Below, one piece after another: positions 21,401-34,300 of a stretch of DNA of 64,000 nucleotides. This stretch comes from Oegoconia quadripuncta. Its lineage: Eukaryota > Arthropoda > Insecta > Lepidoptera > Autostichidae. Within the stretch, counting starts at the first letter, position 1. Each line of letters starts with the position of its first letter. A model generated the notes under the pieces. It saw nothing but the letters and a program-made list of their open reading frames with translations. It had not been told where the DNA came from and did no database searches. Location: positions 21,103,151 through 21,167,150 of the forward strand of contig OX438755.1 of the NCBI GenBank assembly GCA_949316235.1, in the 5' to 3' direction. Made by a program: the position numbers and the translations under genes.

Positions 21401-23390
21401 ACCGCCAGAATTTGGTTAAGATTTCATTGAGCACTCCGAAGATTGAGTTCCATACTCTATAACGTTTAAGTTATTCTTTAGACAGTTTTTATAAACACAT
21501 TGATACCTCTTTTTTAATTTCTTTCGTCGAGACCTATCCTATGATACACATCTTGATTTGGTGTTTTTGTTATCAAATGTTGCACAATGACTACTAGCAT
21601 TCGCCAATGTAGCGTAAACGTACAGAGCTACGACAGTATTTCAGGATGTATAATATGTTTAATAGATCGAGAAGCTACCGAATGATTCAACATGATGCCC
21701 CTCTACACAATTTCTGCCTCAAAAACTACCAATTAAGTGATAAGAAGCACTCACCTTACCGTTCCTTGACAGACCTTGAGCACTGGAATCCCAGCAGATA
21801 ACTTCCACACCGGGGGATAATTCCTATACGCACCGCATGGTTTTTCGAATTTTAAATTTTCGAAAACGTTTCCCATATATTTGTTTTCTATATGTTTCAT
21901 TTCATCGATAATGCATTTTACAGAAGTTCGAATGTACGATATTCAAATGTTATTTTTTTTAATTTACACATGTTTTAAAGTTCTGCCGAAGCAACTATTG
22001 CCAGACGTTTTAGTTTTCAGAACATTATTAACAGAGCGATTCGGTTCTCGTTTCCACCCTAACCTAACCTAATTAACAAAGTTAACCTAACCATTAAACC
22101 AATAACCATATCTGGGTCAAAAATTGTCTAGAAAAAGTAACTTCGACGTAAAGTAATTCTAGTTATTAAAATTATGGAAAGAATCTGTCAAACATCAAAA
22201 AGCAGTTCTGACAAACGGTTAGAAATTTTAAATTTAAACTTAAAACGTATTTGTTGAATGTACAAAAAAGTAATCGTGAGACTTACCTCATTCGCGATGT
22301 TTTTAATACTTAGCGGCCTAGATCACTTTATACCGTATCAATTTTTATTGCGTATTTTTGTCATCATTTGTAGGTAATGAAACTTATTCATTACATGCTG
22401 CAATCTGTGTTTGTTTTTAATTTTTAATAAGTATATTGTTAACACTTATTTATAACATTCTCACTCAATTTTATTAATTTTTATTCCACACACTACTTTT
22501 TATTTATATTCAGTGTCGGTGAAACGTCCGTACGTCACGCGAGGCTCCACAGAAAATCAGCTTTGTAGTTATTAATACAACTGCAACTCATGCTGAGTGG
22601 AGACCTTTTTGGTACCACTTTACGACACCGATTTCTAATCGATCTTATCATTTTTAGCTGTGTATTAAGTATGTTATTGTTAAACGACTTCAAAAAAGGA
22701 GGAGGTTCTGTATTCGACGCGTATTTATTTTTATTTTTTTTTTTATTATTTTTTTCTCTCCGTTTTTGTATAACTAATGTGTCGTCCAGTGTGTCAAATA
22801 AACGTTTTCTATTCTATTCTATTCTATTCTATAATCGGTTAACCGTTTTTCTAGTATATGAAACAAATATGAAACAAGCTTATAAGAAAAAAAGTTATGT
22901 AAAATAACCACTCTGGCAATTGAAATTTCTTATTAGCGTTTTCGAATAATTGATATTCGAGCAAGAAAGTTCGGTACAATAGGCTACCGCACGGGATGTA
23001 AGGGCCCGCAGGCGTGAAGACCCAGATAGTTGCTGCTTTACCGTGCTTGAGAATTGTAATGACTCAGCGGCGTTCACATCACGAACTTAGTAATATCTTT
23101 CAGGCAGATATCGGACAGCCATATTGGATTTACCATAATGCTAAATCACAACACTCCCGGGACTAGTACAAAAATAGAATAGAAATATTTATTCATTTGT
23201 TGGAAGAGCAGTTATTTAAAAAAAAAATTATCTTGTACTAATTATAATGAGCTAATGGGGTAGATGTCTGAACTACGTTGAACCTGTGCATCAGGCGAAG
23301 AATGCTGGAGTATTCAATTATTCATCTCATTAGAGTCTTGTATGTTACCTGTTCACCTTTTCTTTTCTTACTTTTTTTTTTCTTTCTTTA
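21401..23390. other. No gene seen; short TTCTA repeat
   Basis: About 2 kb without a gene I can identify. A patch at 22680-22835 (GACTTCAAAAAAGGAGGAGG to GTCAAATAAACG) ends in five TTCTA units and resembles the 3' end of an unplaced element. The rest is AT-rich. Confidence 0.45.
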
Positions 23391-23682
23391 TGCACAACGG
23401 GTTGGTAATTGACTTCAATCACACCTGATGTTAAGTGTAGATGAGGTCGAAGGTGGAAGCGTACTGACCCAGAAACGCCAACACATTTGGGGGACTGGCT
23501 ATCTTATCTCTACCGGAACACAACAAATGCTTGCCGGTGGATTTAGATAAGATTGTGGTAGCTATCCAGGCGGACATTTAAAATGCCCTACCACCAACCA
23601 AACCGAGTACTTAAACATGTGCCCCGCTGGGGATCGAACCCGCGACCTCCGAATCGTAAACCCAATGTTGTTTCGGAGGATC
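23391..23682 (-). mobile_element. SINE-A copy
   Basis: T-rich start then TATGCACAACGGGTTGG, running through the B-box complement GGGGATCGAACCCGCGACCT. Part of the head and about 15 bp of the central section are missing. Confidence 0.85.
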
Positions 23683-23814
23683 CACATCAGAAATATATGA
23701 AAATGTAACTTGGCTGTTTGTTTATCCACGGGAACTGTCTTCCTGCGATACCGGTCTGTGACTAGTGTAGATATCCAAAAACAAATTCAAAATAGATTGG
23801 TTTCAAATGATAGG

Positions 23815-23935
23815 TTTGCTGGAAGAGATCGCTGTAAGCGATAAGGCCGCCTAATTTGTACTTTCTATAAGATATTTAAATGTACCTTCCTTATTTAAAC
23901 AATAAAGCGTATTTGATTTGATTTGATAGACTGGT
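23815..23935 (+). mobile_element. LINE-2 3' tail fragment
   Basis: GGAAGAGATCGCTGTAAGCG, then AAGGCCGCCTAATTTGTAC, AATAAAGCGTATTTGATTTG. This is the plus-strand form of the LINE-2 3' end seen in complement at 55280-55370. Confidence 0.65.
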
Positions 23936-24060
23936 TTCAAAGGTCACTGTTCACTAAACTAAATGTAGTCGGTCCTCAATTAATCCCTATGAATTAATTG
24001 GTTTGATTTATTTAAGAGTAAGTGTGTTCTGTATCATTAAAATTTAGAGATAAAGTGAAT

Positions 24061-24537
24061 TTTTTTTATTCACAACGGGTTAGCACTTGACCTTAATTAA
24101 CATCTGATGTTAAAATGAAAATGAGGCCGAATGTGGAAGCATACTGACCCGGAAATCATATTTGGGGGACTCCACCTTCCCATGGCCCTATATCAACCAT
24201 CTTGTTTATACGGGCCGAATTGATGAGAGGTGCGTCCGGTACTTGCTCAAATTTGTCGAGAGTCAAGAAGTGTGATACCGGGAAAGAGCCCCGCGCAAGT
24301 ACCGGACGCATCTCTCATATTTGGGGGACTGGCTATCTTATCTCTGACAACTGGTACACAACATTGCTGTTTGACGGCGGACTTAGATAAGACGTTGGTC
24401 GAGTGGATAGCCAGGCGTACATTTAAAATGCCCTTTCACCAACCAAACCGAGTACTAAACGTGTACCATGCTGGGGATCGAGCCTGCGACCTCCGATTCG
24501 TAAATCTAATATAGCTTATATTAAGCCACGGAGACTT
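24061..24537 (-). mobile_element. SINE-A with an internal palindromic insertion
   Basis: A SINE-A copy on the minus strand interrupted by about 160 bp at 24176-24318. The 14-base block CATATTTGGGGGAC occurs on both sides, as for a target duplication. The insert carries inverted arms GAGAGGTGCGTCCGGTACTT and AAGTACCGGACGCATCTCTC. Confidence 0.8.
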
Positions 24538-24799
24538 GTCGGGGATTTTCTGAATTTTGGTTTTATAGTTATAAAATAGATAGTCTCTCTGTTAGGAGGG
24601 ACATTTACCCAAGGTTTATTTAGGTATTGTTACGAGCTGGGTCTTACTCAAAGCTATTCTCAGCCGTACAAAATGGAAGTCTCCCGAGGAAGATAAATGT
24701 TGATTAAAATCCACTCATTTATATCTTACGTGGCTTTATGAAGATTGGTTTACGAGTATTTATTTTGGAGGGCACAAGAAATTCGTACACTTGATAAAG

Positions 24800-24950
24800 C
24801 TTTGGTTGCCAACGGTTGCGGGTTCGAATTCCGGTCGTGCTAAATGTTTGTGTATAGTATGTTATTCCGTTATCTATTAGCCATGGTATAGATAGGCTTT
24901 GCCTAGTTTGGGATCAGATGATTAGTTTAGTATCTAAAATATATAGAAAT
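24800..24950 (+). mobile_element. SINE-C fragment
   Basis: CCAACGGTTGCGGGTTCGAA, then TTCCGTTATCTATTAGCCAT and AGTTTGGGATCAGATGATTA. Internally deleted. Confidence 0.7.
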
Positions 24951-25240
24951 TTATGATGCGATGTGGTTTTTAAAAAATGGTGTTCATTTTCTATAAGCAT
25001 TACTTTTGTATCCTACATCGACTACAATTTTTTTTAATTTTGAGTTTATACAAGCTGAAATAAAAACTTTAAAAAATACGTAAATTTCTATTAAGTATGG
25101 ATATAAGCTGTTCCTTCTTCATATTTATTAGCGAAACTCTTGTCGGATGGGATGTTTATCTACCCAAAAATCCTTAGTGTCTGCTCAGAAAAATTCTCAC
25201 CTCTCGCTACTCACATTCTAATGTGTACACTTTTTTGCAG

Positions 25241-25347
25241 AGATATGCACGCGGCCGCTTGCGGGGGACGTGCAGGGCTTTGCGACGCCATGCGGCCGGC
25301 CAGTGGCGCTGATCTGCTGCGGTTCTTGAGAAAAGTCAACTTCACTG
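25241..25347 (+). CDS. mGluR: mGluR exon a: end of ligand-binding lobe
   Basis: Acceptor TTTTTTGCAG ends at 25240 and donor GTGAGT begins at 25348. The first base completes an Arg codon, then [19 protein letters not shown] follows, with two cysteines typical of the lower lobe of the Venus-flytrap domain, ending FLRKVNFTG. Ends in phase 1. Confidence 0.9.
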
Positions 25348-28300
25348 GTGAGTGAGCAATGAAAAACTTTTACACAAAATCTAATCTCACTACTGAGTAA
25401 TACAAGAATAACTACGTTAACCTTCTTAAGCTAAAGAAATAGGACGCCGCGGGCTCTTTTGCGTGAAGAGTTAAATAAGCGCGCTCTCGCCACTGCAGCC
25501 GTCCCGGCGTCTCTTGAGCCTTATAGTTTATTCAGGGACGACGGGAAAGACCTGATGGAGCCACCTTGGTGGTGGGGGCGCACCTTGGTATGGGACGCAA
25601 CTTGTGCGGATACTTTGGCACGGTTCCATATACAAGGAACTGCGCAAAGAGCTGGAACCGCGGCTGAACGATCTCAAAGTCAAAAGCGCCGTAAATATGC
25701 GTCAATCGCTATAAACCACGAGTTTGCGCCGATTGCAGTAGAGACATTGGGCCCTTGGTCTTCTGATAATATAACGCTAGCGCTAGCGTACTTGGTACTA
25801 TGCCTCACGGAAGCGAGTTGGACGGCGTATTTTTTCTATAAGATATAGGTGTTTTCAATTCTGTGTTTTATAAATTTGTGGTTTTTTCCCCCTAAAGTAA
25901 TCTGTTTTAGTATTGACCTCAATCACACCTTATGTTAAGTGAAGATGACGACGAAGGTAGAAAGCCACACCCAACTTAATCTTATTCTTACAGCCCGAAC
26001 CAAGAATGCTATTAATATTCCAACTTCGCAACCTCAATTAGGAGACCACAAGAACGCAATTCGACAGTGGCATAATTCTCAAGGTCATTAGAAGTTATTA
26101 ATGTCTTCATACATGTTTTGGTGTTGTAGGTCTGAGCGGAGACGAGTTCCACTTCGACGGGAACGGCGATGGTCCAGCGCGGTACAATATCCTGCACTTC
26201 AAGCAAGTATCACGCGGCGTATATCGATGGGTGAACGTGGGCCAGTATCTCGATGGGGAACTGCAGCTGGAGTTGGATGGTATGTATCACTTAGTTGTGT
26301 GCTGTATTCGCTGATCATTTTCGATTACGAGTTCAACTCTACGAATTAATAACGTCATACGAGTGTTTCCATACTTTGGAGCTCTTGATAAGCAATCAGA
26401 CTTGGTCTATGACTAGGACTATACCCTACCTTTAGTCTGAATTTCTTCTCAGCAGTATTGTAAAAGTTATGCTGCCCGAAGGCCTTCCACTTGGCTTAAC
26501 AGTGTTCAAAATGATGTCGTAAAAGGCGAAAACGGACCAGTGAATGACACTGGCGTCATTGGTTACAAGCTTCCATATTGGAGTGGAAATTAGTCGTACT
26601 CCACTTCCTCATAGTTCACCGCATCCAATAGTTATATCCAATAGCAGCTCTACAAAACTATATACCGTCGTAAAACGATTCTGACTTTTATCTATCTGTT
26701 TAAATTGCACATCCTAGCATAAACAGCAGGATGAATTACTACAACGATCGTCCAGCCTAAGGACAAGTCATGCACATAGAGTAGGCCTAGTTTGTAATGG
26801 ATTTATGTAGACGTTGAATTATTTGAGCTTCAGATAACGTTACTAGATGAGTTCGCAAGAATCAGTAATCAATTCTCGCCATAACAGATATCCAGTTCAA
26901 ATGGGAGTCGCCACGGCCGCCTGAGTCGGTGTGCAGTGCAGAGTGCGAGCTGGGCCAGGCCAAGCAGTACGTCGAAGGAGAAAGCTGCTGTTGGCACTGC
27001 TTCAACTGCACGCAATACGAGGTGGGTTCACATAATTTACAAAGACGTAAGCCTTCTCCAGCGACTACCCGCGATCATCATGAGGTCGTCGATCTACCTT
27101 GTGGATGCAGGTCGCTTCCAACTGCTCGCTTTGTAAATCTATGGATGAAGCCTATGTTCGGCAAAAGATGTCCTATGGCTGATATTATGATGAGGTCTTT
27201 TCAAGGTTTCTCGGTGATATGCTGTGTGGATGTGCCTATATTACAATGACAATCATCATTATATCAGTCACAGTACCAGAGCAATATTTTTTTTATGCAC
27301 AACCGGTTGGTACTTGGCCTCAATCACACCTGATGTTAAGTGAAGGTGGAATCGGACTGACCCGGAAACCCCAACACGTTTGGGTTACTGGCTATCTTAT
27401 CTCTGTCAACCGGAACACGACAATGCTGTTAACATTGCTGCTTAGCGGCAGGGTTAGATACATTGGTGGTAGCTAGCCAGGCGGACATTTAAAATGCCCT
27501 ACCACCAACCAAACCGTGTACTTAAACATGTACCCCGCTGGGGATCGAACCCGCGACATTGAACCACGGAGGTGATATTTCTTATATCAATAATGCCGCA
27601 GCGTAAGAATTATATTATACTTTTAGTGAGAAGACTTCAGAGACAAGTTTTGGATCGCTGGCTGTTGTCAGACGGATCTAGGGTTGCCAAATTACTAAAG
27701 TACTGTATGAACAGCTGATGTAAAAGCGTATGTGTCGGTATGAGGACACCTTAAAAAGGTACCTCTAGAATTGGTCAAGGGCCCACTCGCTCAGGTACCC
27801 CACTGCATGGTTGCCCTTCGAATCTCGAGAGTTGACTAACTATAGGAAGAAAAAGAAAACTTGATAATCAGACATGATGTTAAGTGAAGATGAGGTCGAT
27901 GGTAATAAATAAATATTTCGGACACTTTAGTCTCAAACTAAGCAAAGTTATAACTATGGATACCAGATAACGGATAAACATATATGAATATTGAGATAAA
28001 CAACCGATTTTCATTAAATCTTCCACGCGGACGTAGTCGCGGGCGGACTGCTAGTACCGCGGGAACATGTCGGTCTGTATTCATCATATAAACATATGCC
28101 CCTAGCGGTATTCGAACCCGAGACCTTTTGGTATAGCAGTCAGACTACACCAAACAGGTCGTTACATAATATATAATTTATAAAGTACGTAATGATACCT
28201 AATAGCCTATGCCAGATAGACGTTTTACGTCATGAACAGTTCAAGAGTTTTTATTTTTTATGTACGACGGGTTCGTACTTCACCTCAATCACACCTGATG

Positions 28301-31300
28301 TTAAGTGAAGATGAGGTCGAAGGCGGAAGCGTACTGACCCGGAAACCCCAACACATTTGGGGGACTGGCTATCTTATGTCTGACAACCGGAACACAACAA
28401 TGCTATTAACATTGCTGCTTGGCGGCCATTTTAAAATGCCCTACCACTAACCAAACCGAGTACTTAAAATATGTACCCCGCTGGGGATCGAACCCGCGAC
28501 CTCCAAATCGTAAACCCAATGTTTTTTTTTTTTTTATTAAAATCTGTTTTCGCGTTTGACTACAATCTCACCTGATGGAAAGTGACGATGTAGCCGAAGA
28601 TGTATCACGCGCACCCAGTAAATGCCTATTCACTCTAGACTTGAAGATCCCAAGGTTGTAAGTGTCGGGAAAAACCGACGCGGGCAGAGAGTTCCATACC
28701 TTAGCAGGCCGCATTATAAATGATGAAGCAAAGCGCTTAGTGCGGATGTTCGGTATGTTGACAACATATGGATGGAGACCCCCCCCCCGCGCCTGGTTGT
28801 CCGAAGACCCAATGTTGTTTACATTGAGCCACGGAAAGTCTTTCAGGAATATTTCTATTCTTCAGAAATATGAGTCAGTAAGTAAAAGATACTACAATTT
28901 CGGATAGAGAAATTCGCCTGCGGGACAATGAGGTGGCACAAATAACCCGCAGGATTGTTTTGTACTAAATAAAAAGAATTGCTCTGAGACATTGAAGTCA
29001 AAGCTTTGAATGTAGAATTTTATGTTCTTGCTCGGAAAACGGTGTACTGTATACCTACACTCTGATTGATCTATTTGCTTCTCAAAGGAGCCTCTTCACA
29101 TTTATTATTTATCAGGAGTGGAATACGAATTGGAACAGATTGAATGAGATTAAAATAGACTTAGCAGCGTCGAAATCGGAAAGAAATTGGATCGAACCAT
29201 AAATTATAAATGCTCCACACATCCCTTATTATGGATGTACGGGTAGTAGAGTAAGTGGGTGAACACAGTTTTATGGTTGAAGAGAATGTAAGTAAACTCA
29301 GTTACAGTGTAGAGGAACAATAAATATATTGGGTCTTTACCTATGAAATTGGAGTTTAGTTTTCTTCGTTAATCATATGTACCAATTCCTGCGATTTTCA
29401 AAGCTATATCCAAATTAGTTTTTTATTTGGAAAATGGAATATAATTTCAAGGTTTCACGTGAAATATTTTTTAATTTCTGGGCTAAATCACATAATAAGA
29501 AAAATTTGAACAGAGCTCTTTTCATGTGCTTCCGATAATCATATCTTAGATTCGCTGAAACTTTTATGAAGCGGTTACTTTTTAAAATTAACGCTGCCTA
29601 TACTTAACTTAATGTTATCAGAATAACACACACAAAGTTTAGCTGAATTTGGATTTGCCGTTCCCAAAAAAAAAATCAAAAATGTTTGTATGGAGAAAAC
29701 AGTCCTAATGAAATTCTTCATACAAAACGCCAATTTCATAGGTAAGGACCTAATAAATTAAACTACTGGTAGAAGCTTTAGCTAAATACGATACACTGAA
29801 AAAAGAAAAGAAAAACATTTGAACAATTCCGACAAGACTGACCAGATATCGCATGCCAGGCTATTTCACAATTAATAATGACATATAGTTATGCCTTTTT
29901 GTAATTTAAAAATCTATTTTTAATAATAATATGTGTTTAAAAATAAAAAAAACCCGACATCATATTCACTATTTCAATGCTCAGATTGACTGGAAGAGAT
30001 CTCTTAAAGAGATAAGTCCACCTTTGTACGTGACCTATTGTTTGTACTCTGTTATTGTAATATTTTGGTGCAATAAAGAAGAAGATATCATATTTTATAT
30101 TTCGCGAGCGCCATGTTGGATTTTTCACCATAAAATGTATCACATGACACTCCAGGGATCAAGACGAATCTACCGACACCATGCACTTCGAAATTAGTCA
30201 AGCCGTTTAGGTCACAGGAGGTAACATACATTTCTACATACATACATTCATACACTCGAAAAACATTACCCTCCGTCCTTGAGCAGTCGGGTAAAAAGAG
30301 CAACCCCTCGAGTTTCTTGCTTGTTTCAGGGGAAATTGCCTTTTGAATAAGCAGTAGCTTAAAAAATGTAAAATCTGCCTATTTTAAGTGGGACCTGGAT
30401 ACAAACAAACGAAATATTCTTTATTGTACATAAAAAAATTCAAGTATACAATGTGTCCCGGAGAGAAGTGACCAGCGGGCGTAGTTTGAAAATTTATACA
30501 AAATTATTGATAAATCATTTAAATTTAGAGACCTAACTGCTTTTGTTTTTTAAAAATTGTTAATCCTTTTTTTTTAATAGACATGTATGACCTCCTGCAC
30601 TATTTTAGTCATAATTTCTTTGTTTTTACGTGTTTCCCAATTCTTTTTTTTTTATTCAGTGCTGTTATTATTATTAATCAAATTAGGTTATGAAAATTAT
30701 CCCAAAACAAATAAATAATTTATTAAAAAAGAAATAAACTTAAAATTCGACCAACAAAACTGTATTTTTTTAAGTTTAAAATTAAAAAAACGAAAAATGT
30801 CCCTATAACATCAAGTTTTTTTTTAATTATTATGATACTACATGATATTCTCTAAAATATCCTAGAACAATGTTTCTATCAATTTCAAACGTGTGCCAAA
30901 GTACAATGTGTTGAATTGTGACCTTCAAATAAGGATAGAGCAGGTAAAAAATTACTAGCTGTTATCGTATAGCTCCTGTCCTCCCGCCCCCCGCCACTTT
31001 TCTCAGACCGGCTCCAATTTGCTTATTATTAGTTAGTCGATCGTTCCTTGTGTCCGTGACGCTACGTCTTTGAATTCAATTGGTGCGCTTCCGAGTTTCG
31101 AGGACTACTGTTTAAATTTGTGACTTTGTTTTAAAATGTCTAGACTTGCAAATTTACAACCTTCTCATGTGGCTGATATGCATTTTGTGTATGGTTTTTG
31201 TGACGGGAACGCACGAGCTGCCGTTGCGGAGTACAGAAGACGATATCCCAACCGGGTCGTACTTGGATATCGCTCGTTTATCGCAGTACATCGCCAAATG

Positions 31301-34300
31301 AGTGAAATGGGTTTACGTCGCAGACGAAATGAACCCGTACAACCTGCTCCTGCTGTTCGTATGGACATCGACGAGCAGGTGTTACGTTTAGTAACAGCTG
31401 ATCCAACGATAAGCATTCGCAGAATTGCTATCAGGCTGGGGATAACAAGAATGCGCGTCTGGCGCGTATTGAAGAAAGAGGGACTTCACCCCTACCATTA
31501 TCGACGCGCTCAAAACTTAAGAGATGGTGACAGTATACCGAGGTTGGTATTTTGTACATGGATATTACGTCAACACAGGCTTAATCCTGACTTTATAAAG
31601 CGCGTTTTATGGACCGACGAGGCTACTTTCACCAGGGCCGGAATAACCAACCACCGAAATTTGCACATATGGGCCGCTGAAAATCCATATGCAGTGAGGG
31701 AGACCTCGTTTCAATACGAGTTTTCTGTAAACATGTGGGCTGGAATTATTGATGATTTAATTATTGGCCCATTTGAATTGCCAAGAAGACTTACGCAAGA
31801 GGTCATGCTGAATTTTTTACGCAATGATCTCCCACAATTATTAGAGGACATCCCTTTGCTGACGAGACGTCACATGTACTTTCAATTAGATGGAGCCCCG
31901 GCACATTATGCACAATCGGTACGTGAATTCATCAATGAAAATTATCCAAGATGGATTGGCAGAGGCGGTCCAGTAGCATGGCCCCCGAGGTCACCAGACT
32001 TGACGCCTCTTGATTATTATTTCTGGGGCTACATGAAGCAAAAAGTTTATGCTGTGCCAATAATTTCAAGAGACCAGCTGAAACAGAGAATCGATGCTGC
32101 TGCCGCAGAAATAGCGCAGAATCATGCAGAAATAAGGCGAACTACACTAAGGATGTCATTTTGAAAACATAATTAATTAATTACCTGATTTTTCTTAATA
32201 AACAACCATTTTAACAAATTAAGTATCTTTTATTTATTATTAAACTATCATGTCAAAAATCAAAATGATTCATTGTAATAACAAAACACTTAAATGTGCA
32301 AATAAACTGCTTAAAACATTACTTTCATTTTTTTAAACTTATCTCTATCTAGTTACTGGAGCATAAAAGGTCAATTTCAATGTCTCGTACGTTCACATTT
32401 ATTTGAAATAACTAAAAACATTGTTCGAGGATATTTTAGAGAATATCATGTAGTATCATAATAATTAAAAAAAAACATGATGTTATAGGGACATTTTTCG
32501 TTTTTTTATTTTTAAACTTAAAGAAATACAGTTTTGTTGGTCGAATTTTAAGTTTATTTCTTTTTTAATAAATTATTTATTTGTTTTGGGATAATTTTCA
32601 TAACTTAATTTGATGAATAATAATAACAGCACTGAATTAAAAAAAAAAGAATTGGGAAAGACGTAAAAACAAAGAAATTATGACTAAAATAGTGCAGAAG
32701 GTCAGACATGTCTATTAAAAAAAAAGGATTAACAATTTTTAAAAAACAAAAGCAGTTAGGTCTCTAAATTTAAATGATTTATCGATAATTTTGTATAAAT
32801 TTTCAAACTACGCCCGCTGGTCACTTCTCTCCGGGACACATTGTATAATCTAAAGTCTTATTTCTAAAGACAATGAGGAGAGTTGGATTGGATTGAATCT
32901 TTAAAGAAACTATAGTTTAATAAAGTTATATAAGCTTGCAAATATAGCTAAATAAGCTTGCAATTTAAAGGATTGACCGTAAAATTTCGTCAAGTTAGAA
33001 GGAACGTACAGTCGGAGGTACACAAGAATGAACTGGATACCTACAAAATATACCATTTTGACTTTGACTATATGTTTTTCTGTCATCAAATCCATCAAAA
33101 TAAGTATTTGGAATAGGAAAGTTTGCCAGATTATGATTAAATTCCGATAAAAAATTATGCGACAGCAAACGGAAATCATGAGACGCCTTTTTTTGCTGAC
33201 CGTATTCTGCCCCCGTTAGTTGAAAAGGCGCATCTAACACTTTTTTGGAAATGAAGTTATATATATTGCCGGAATTAGAAAAAAAAGGCGCATCTGCCAA
33301 TATTTTTGATATTTGTCTATCTCGCTCCGTTGCAATTATACCACAATTAAAATAGGCGCTTCTGTAGACTTTTTTGCCAATGATTGAAGATGAAAAGACG
33401 AATTTATCTGAAACCTAATTGTAAGGTCACATTTACGTAGATATGCCCGTATGCTGTTCATATTTATTTTGAGATCATAAATTTAAAAGGTGCTTATTTT
33501 ATCCTGTTTCTAAGAAGAAATTGATAAGGCGCAATTAACCATTTACGCCTTCCACACTAATTGGAAGCTGCATTCACACTAAGAAAAAAAGTTAACATTT
33601 ACCACTTGCGCCCTTTTTACTTTGTAAAGTAAATATTGCCAGGCGCATTTGTCATATACGTCTGAATCTTTTGTATTAGCAAAGATAACTACGCATTATA
33701 CTTAATTAAATGACGACCTGTTTGGTGTAATGGTTAGCAACTCTGACCACTATACCAAAAGGTTGGAACTAGATGGCGCTCTGTGTATGTCTAAGGATAT
33801 TTATTTTTATTATATTTTAATTAAATGGGCGCAAGTAAGCAGAAGCGTCCTTTTCTCTTAATATCGTGAATGCAACAGACAGTTTCACGGAACCATCGAA
33901 AAATCTAAATCACCAATAAGCGACACAAGAATACGCTTGCTCGCTTGCGTCAGCAAGAACGTGAAGCTGCCTGTCACTGATGTCTTAACTTTTGTTACTT
34001 AGAACTATGTATCGAGTGGAAATCATTACATTTAATATATTTTTTTTGTATTTTTGATATCTCAAATTACTGTGCCATAGATAAAGACTTTTTGTTATTT
34101 AGTTCAAAAGCAAATCTTTTAATCAATATTTGATTATGAATAGCTTTTGTTTTTTTGCTAAAAATAAGTTAGGGTATGTAAACCTAAGCAAATAATAACT
34201 TTTTGTACATAACCTAAGATGAAACTAGGATGTTAGGCAATTTAAAGTACTTTTTATCTTAACCAAAGATTATCAATTTGATTTTGGATACTTATGCAAA

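Larger units (their letters stand above)
30449..32843 (+). mobile_element. Complete mariner-type transposon with about 425-bp TIRs
   Basis: The left end CAATGTGTCCCGGAGAGAAG and the complement of the right end are identical. The two arms (about 30449-30874 and 32418-32843) match over their whole length with only a few scattered differences. TA (possibly TATA) flanks both ends. One transposase gene, 31136-32164, lies between the arms. Length is 2395 bp. It looks recently active: intact gene and near-identical arms. Confidence 0.92.

Noticed and set aside
22055..22080. CCTAA telomere-type repeat
   Set aside because: Only about three CCTAA units; too short to be telomeric and not repeated nearby.
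25459..25848. 129-codon frame as a separate gene
   Set aside because: Lies inside a well-defined mGluR intron, with no domain, no start context and no conservation that I can see.
31165..31416. Minus-strand frame in the transposase
   Set aside because: Shadow of the transposase gene in another frame.
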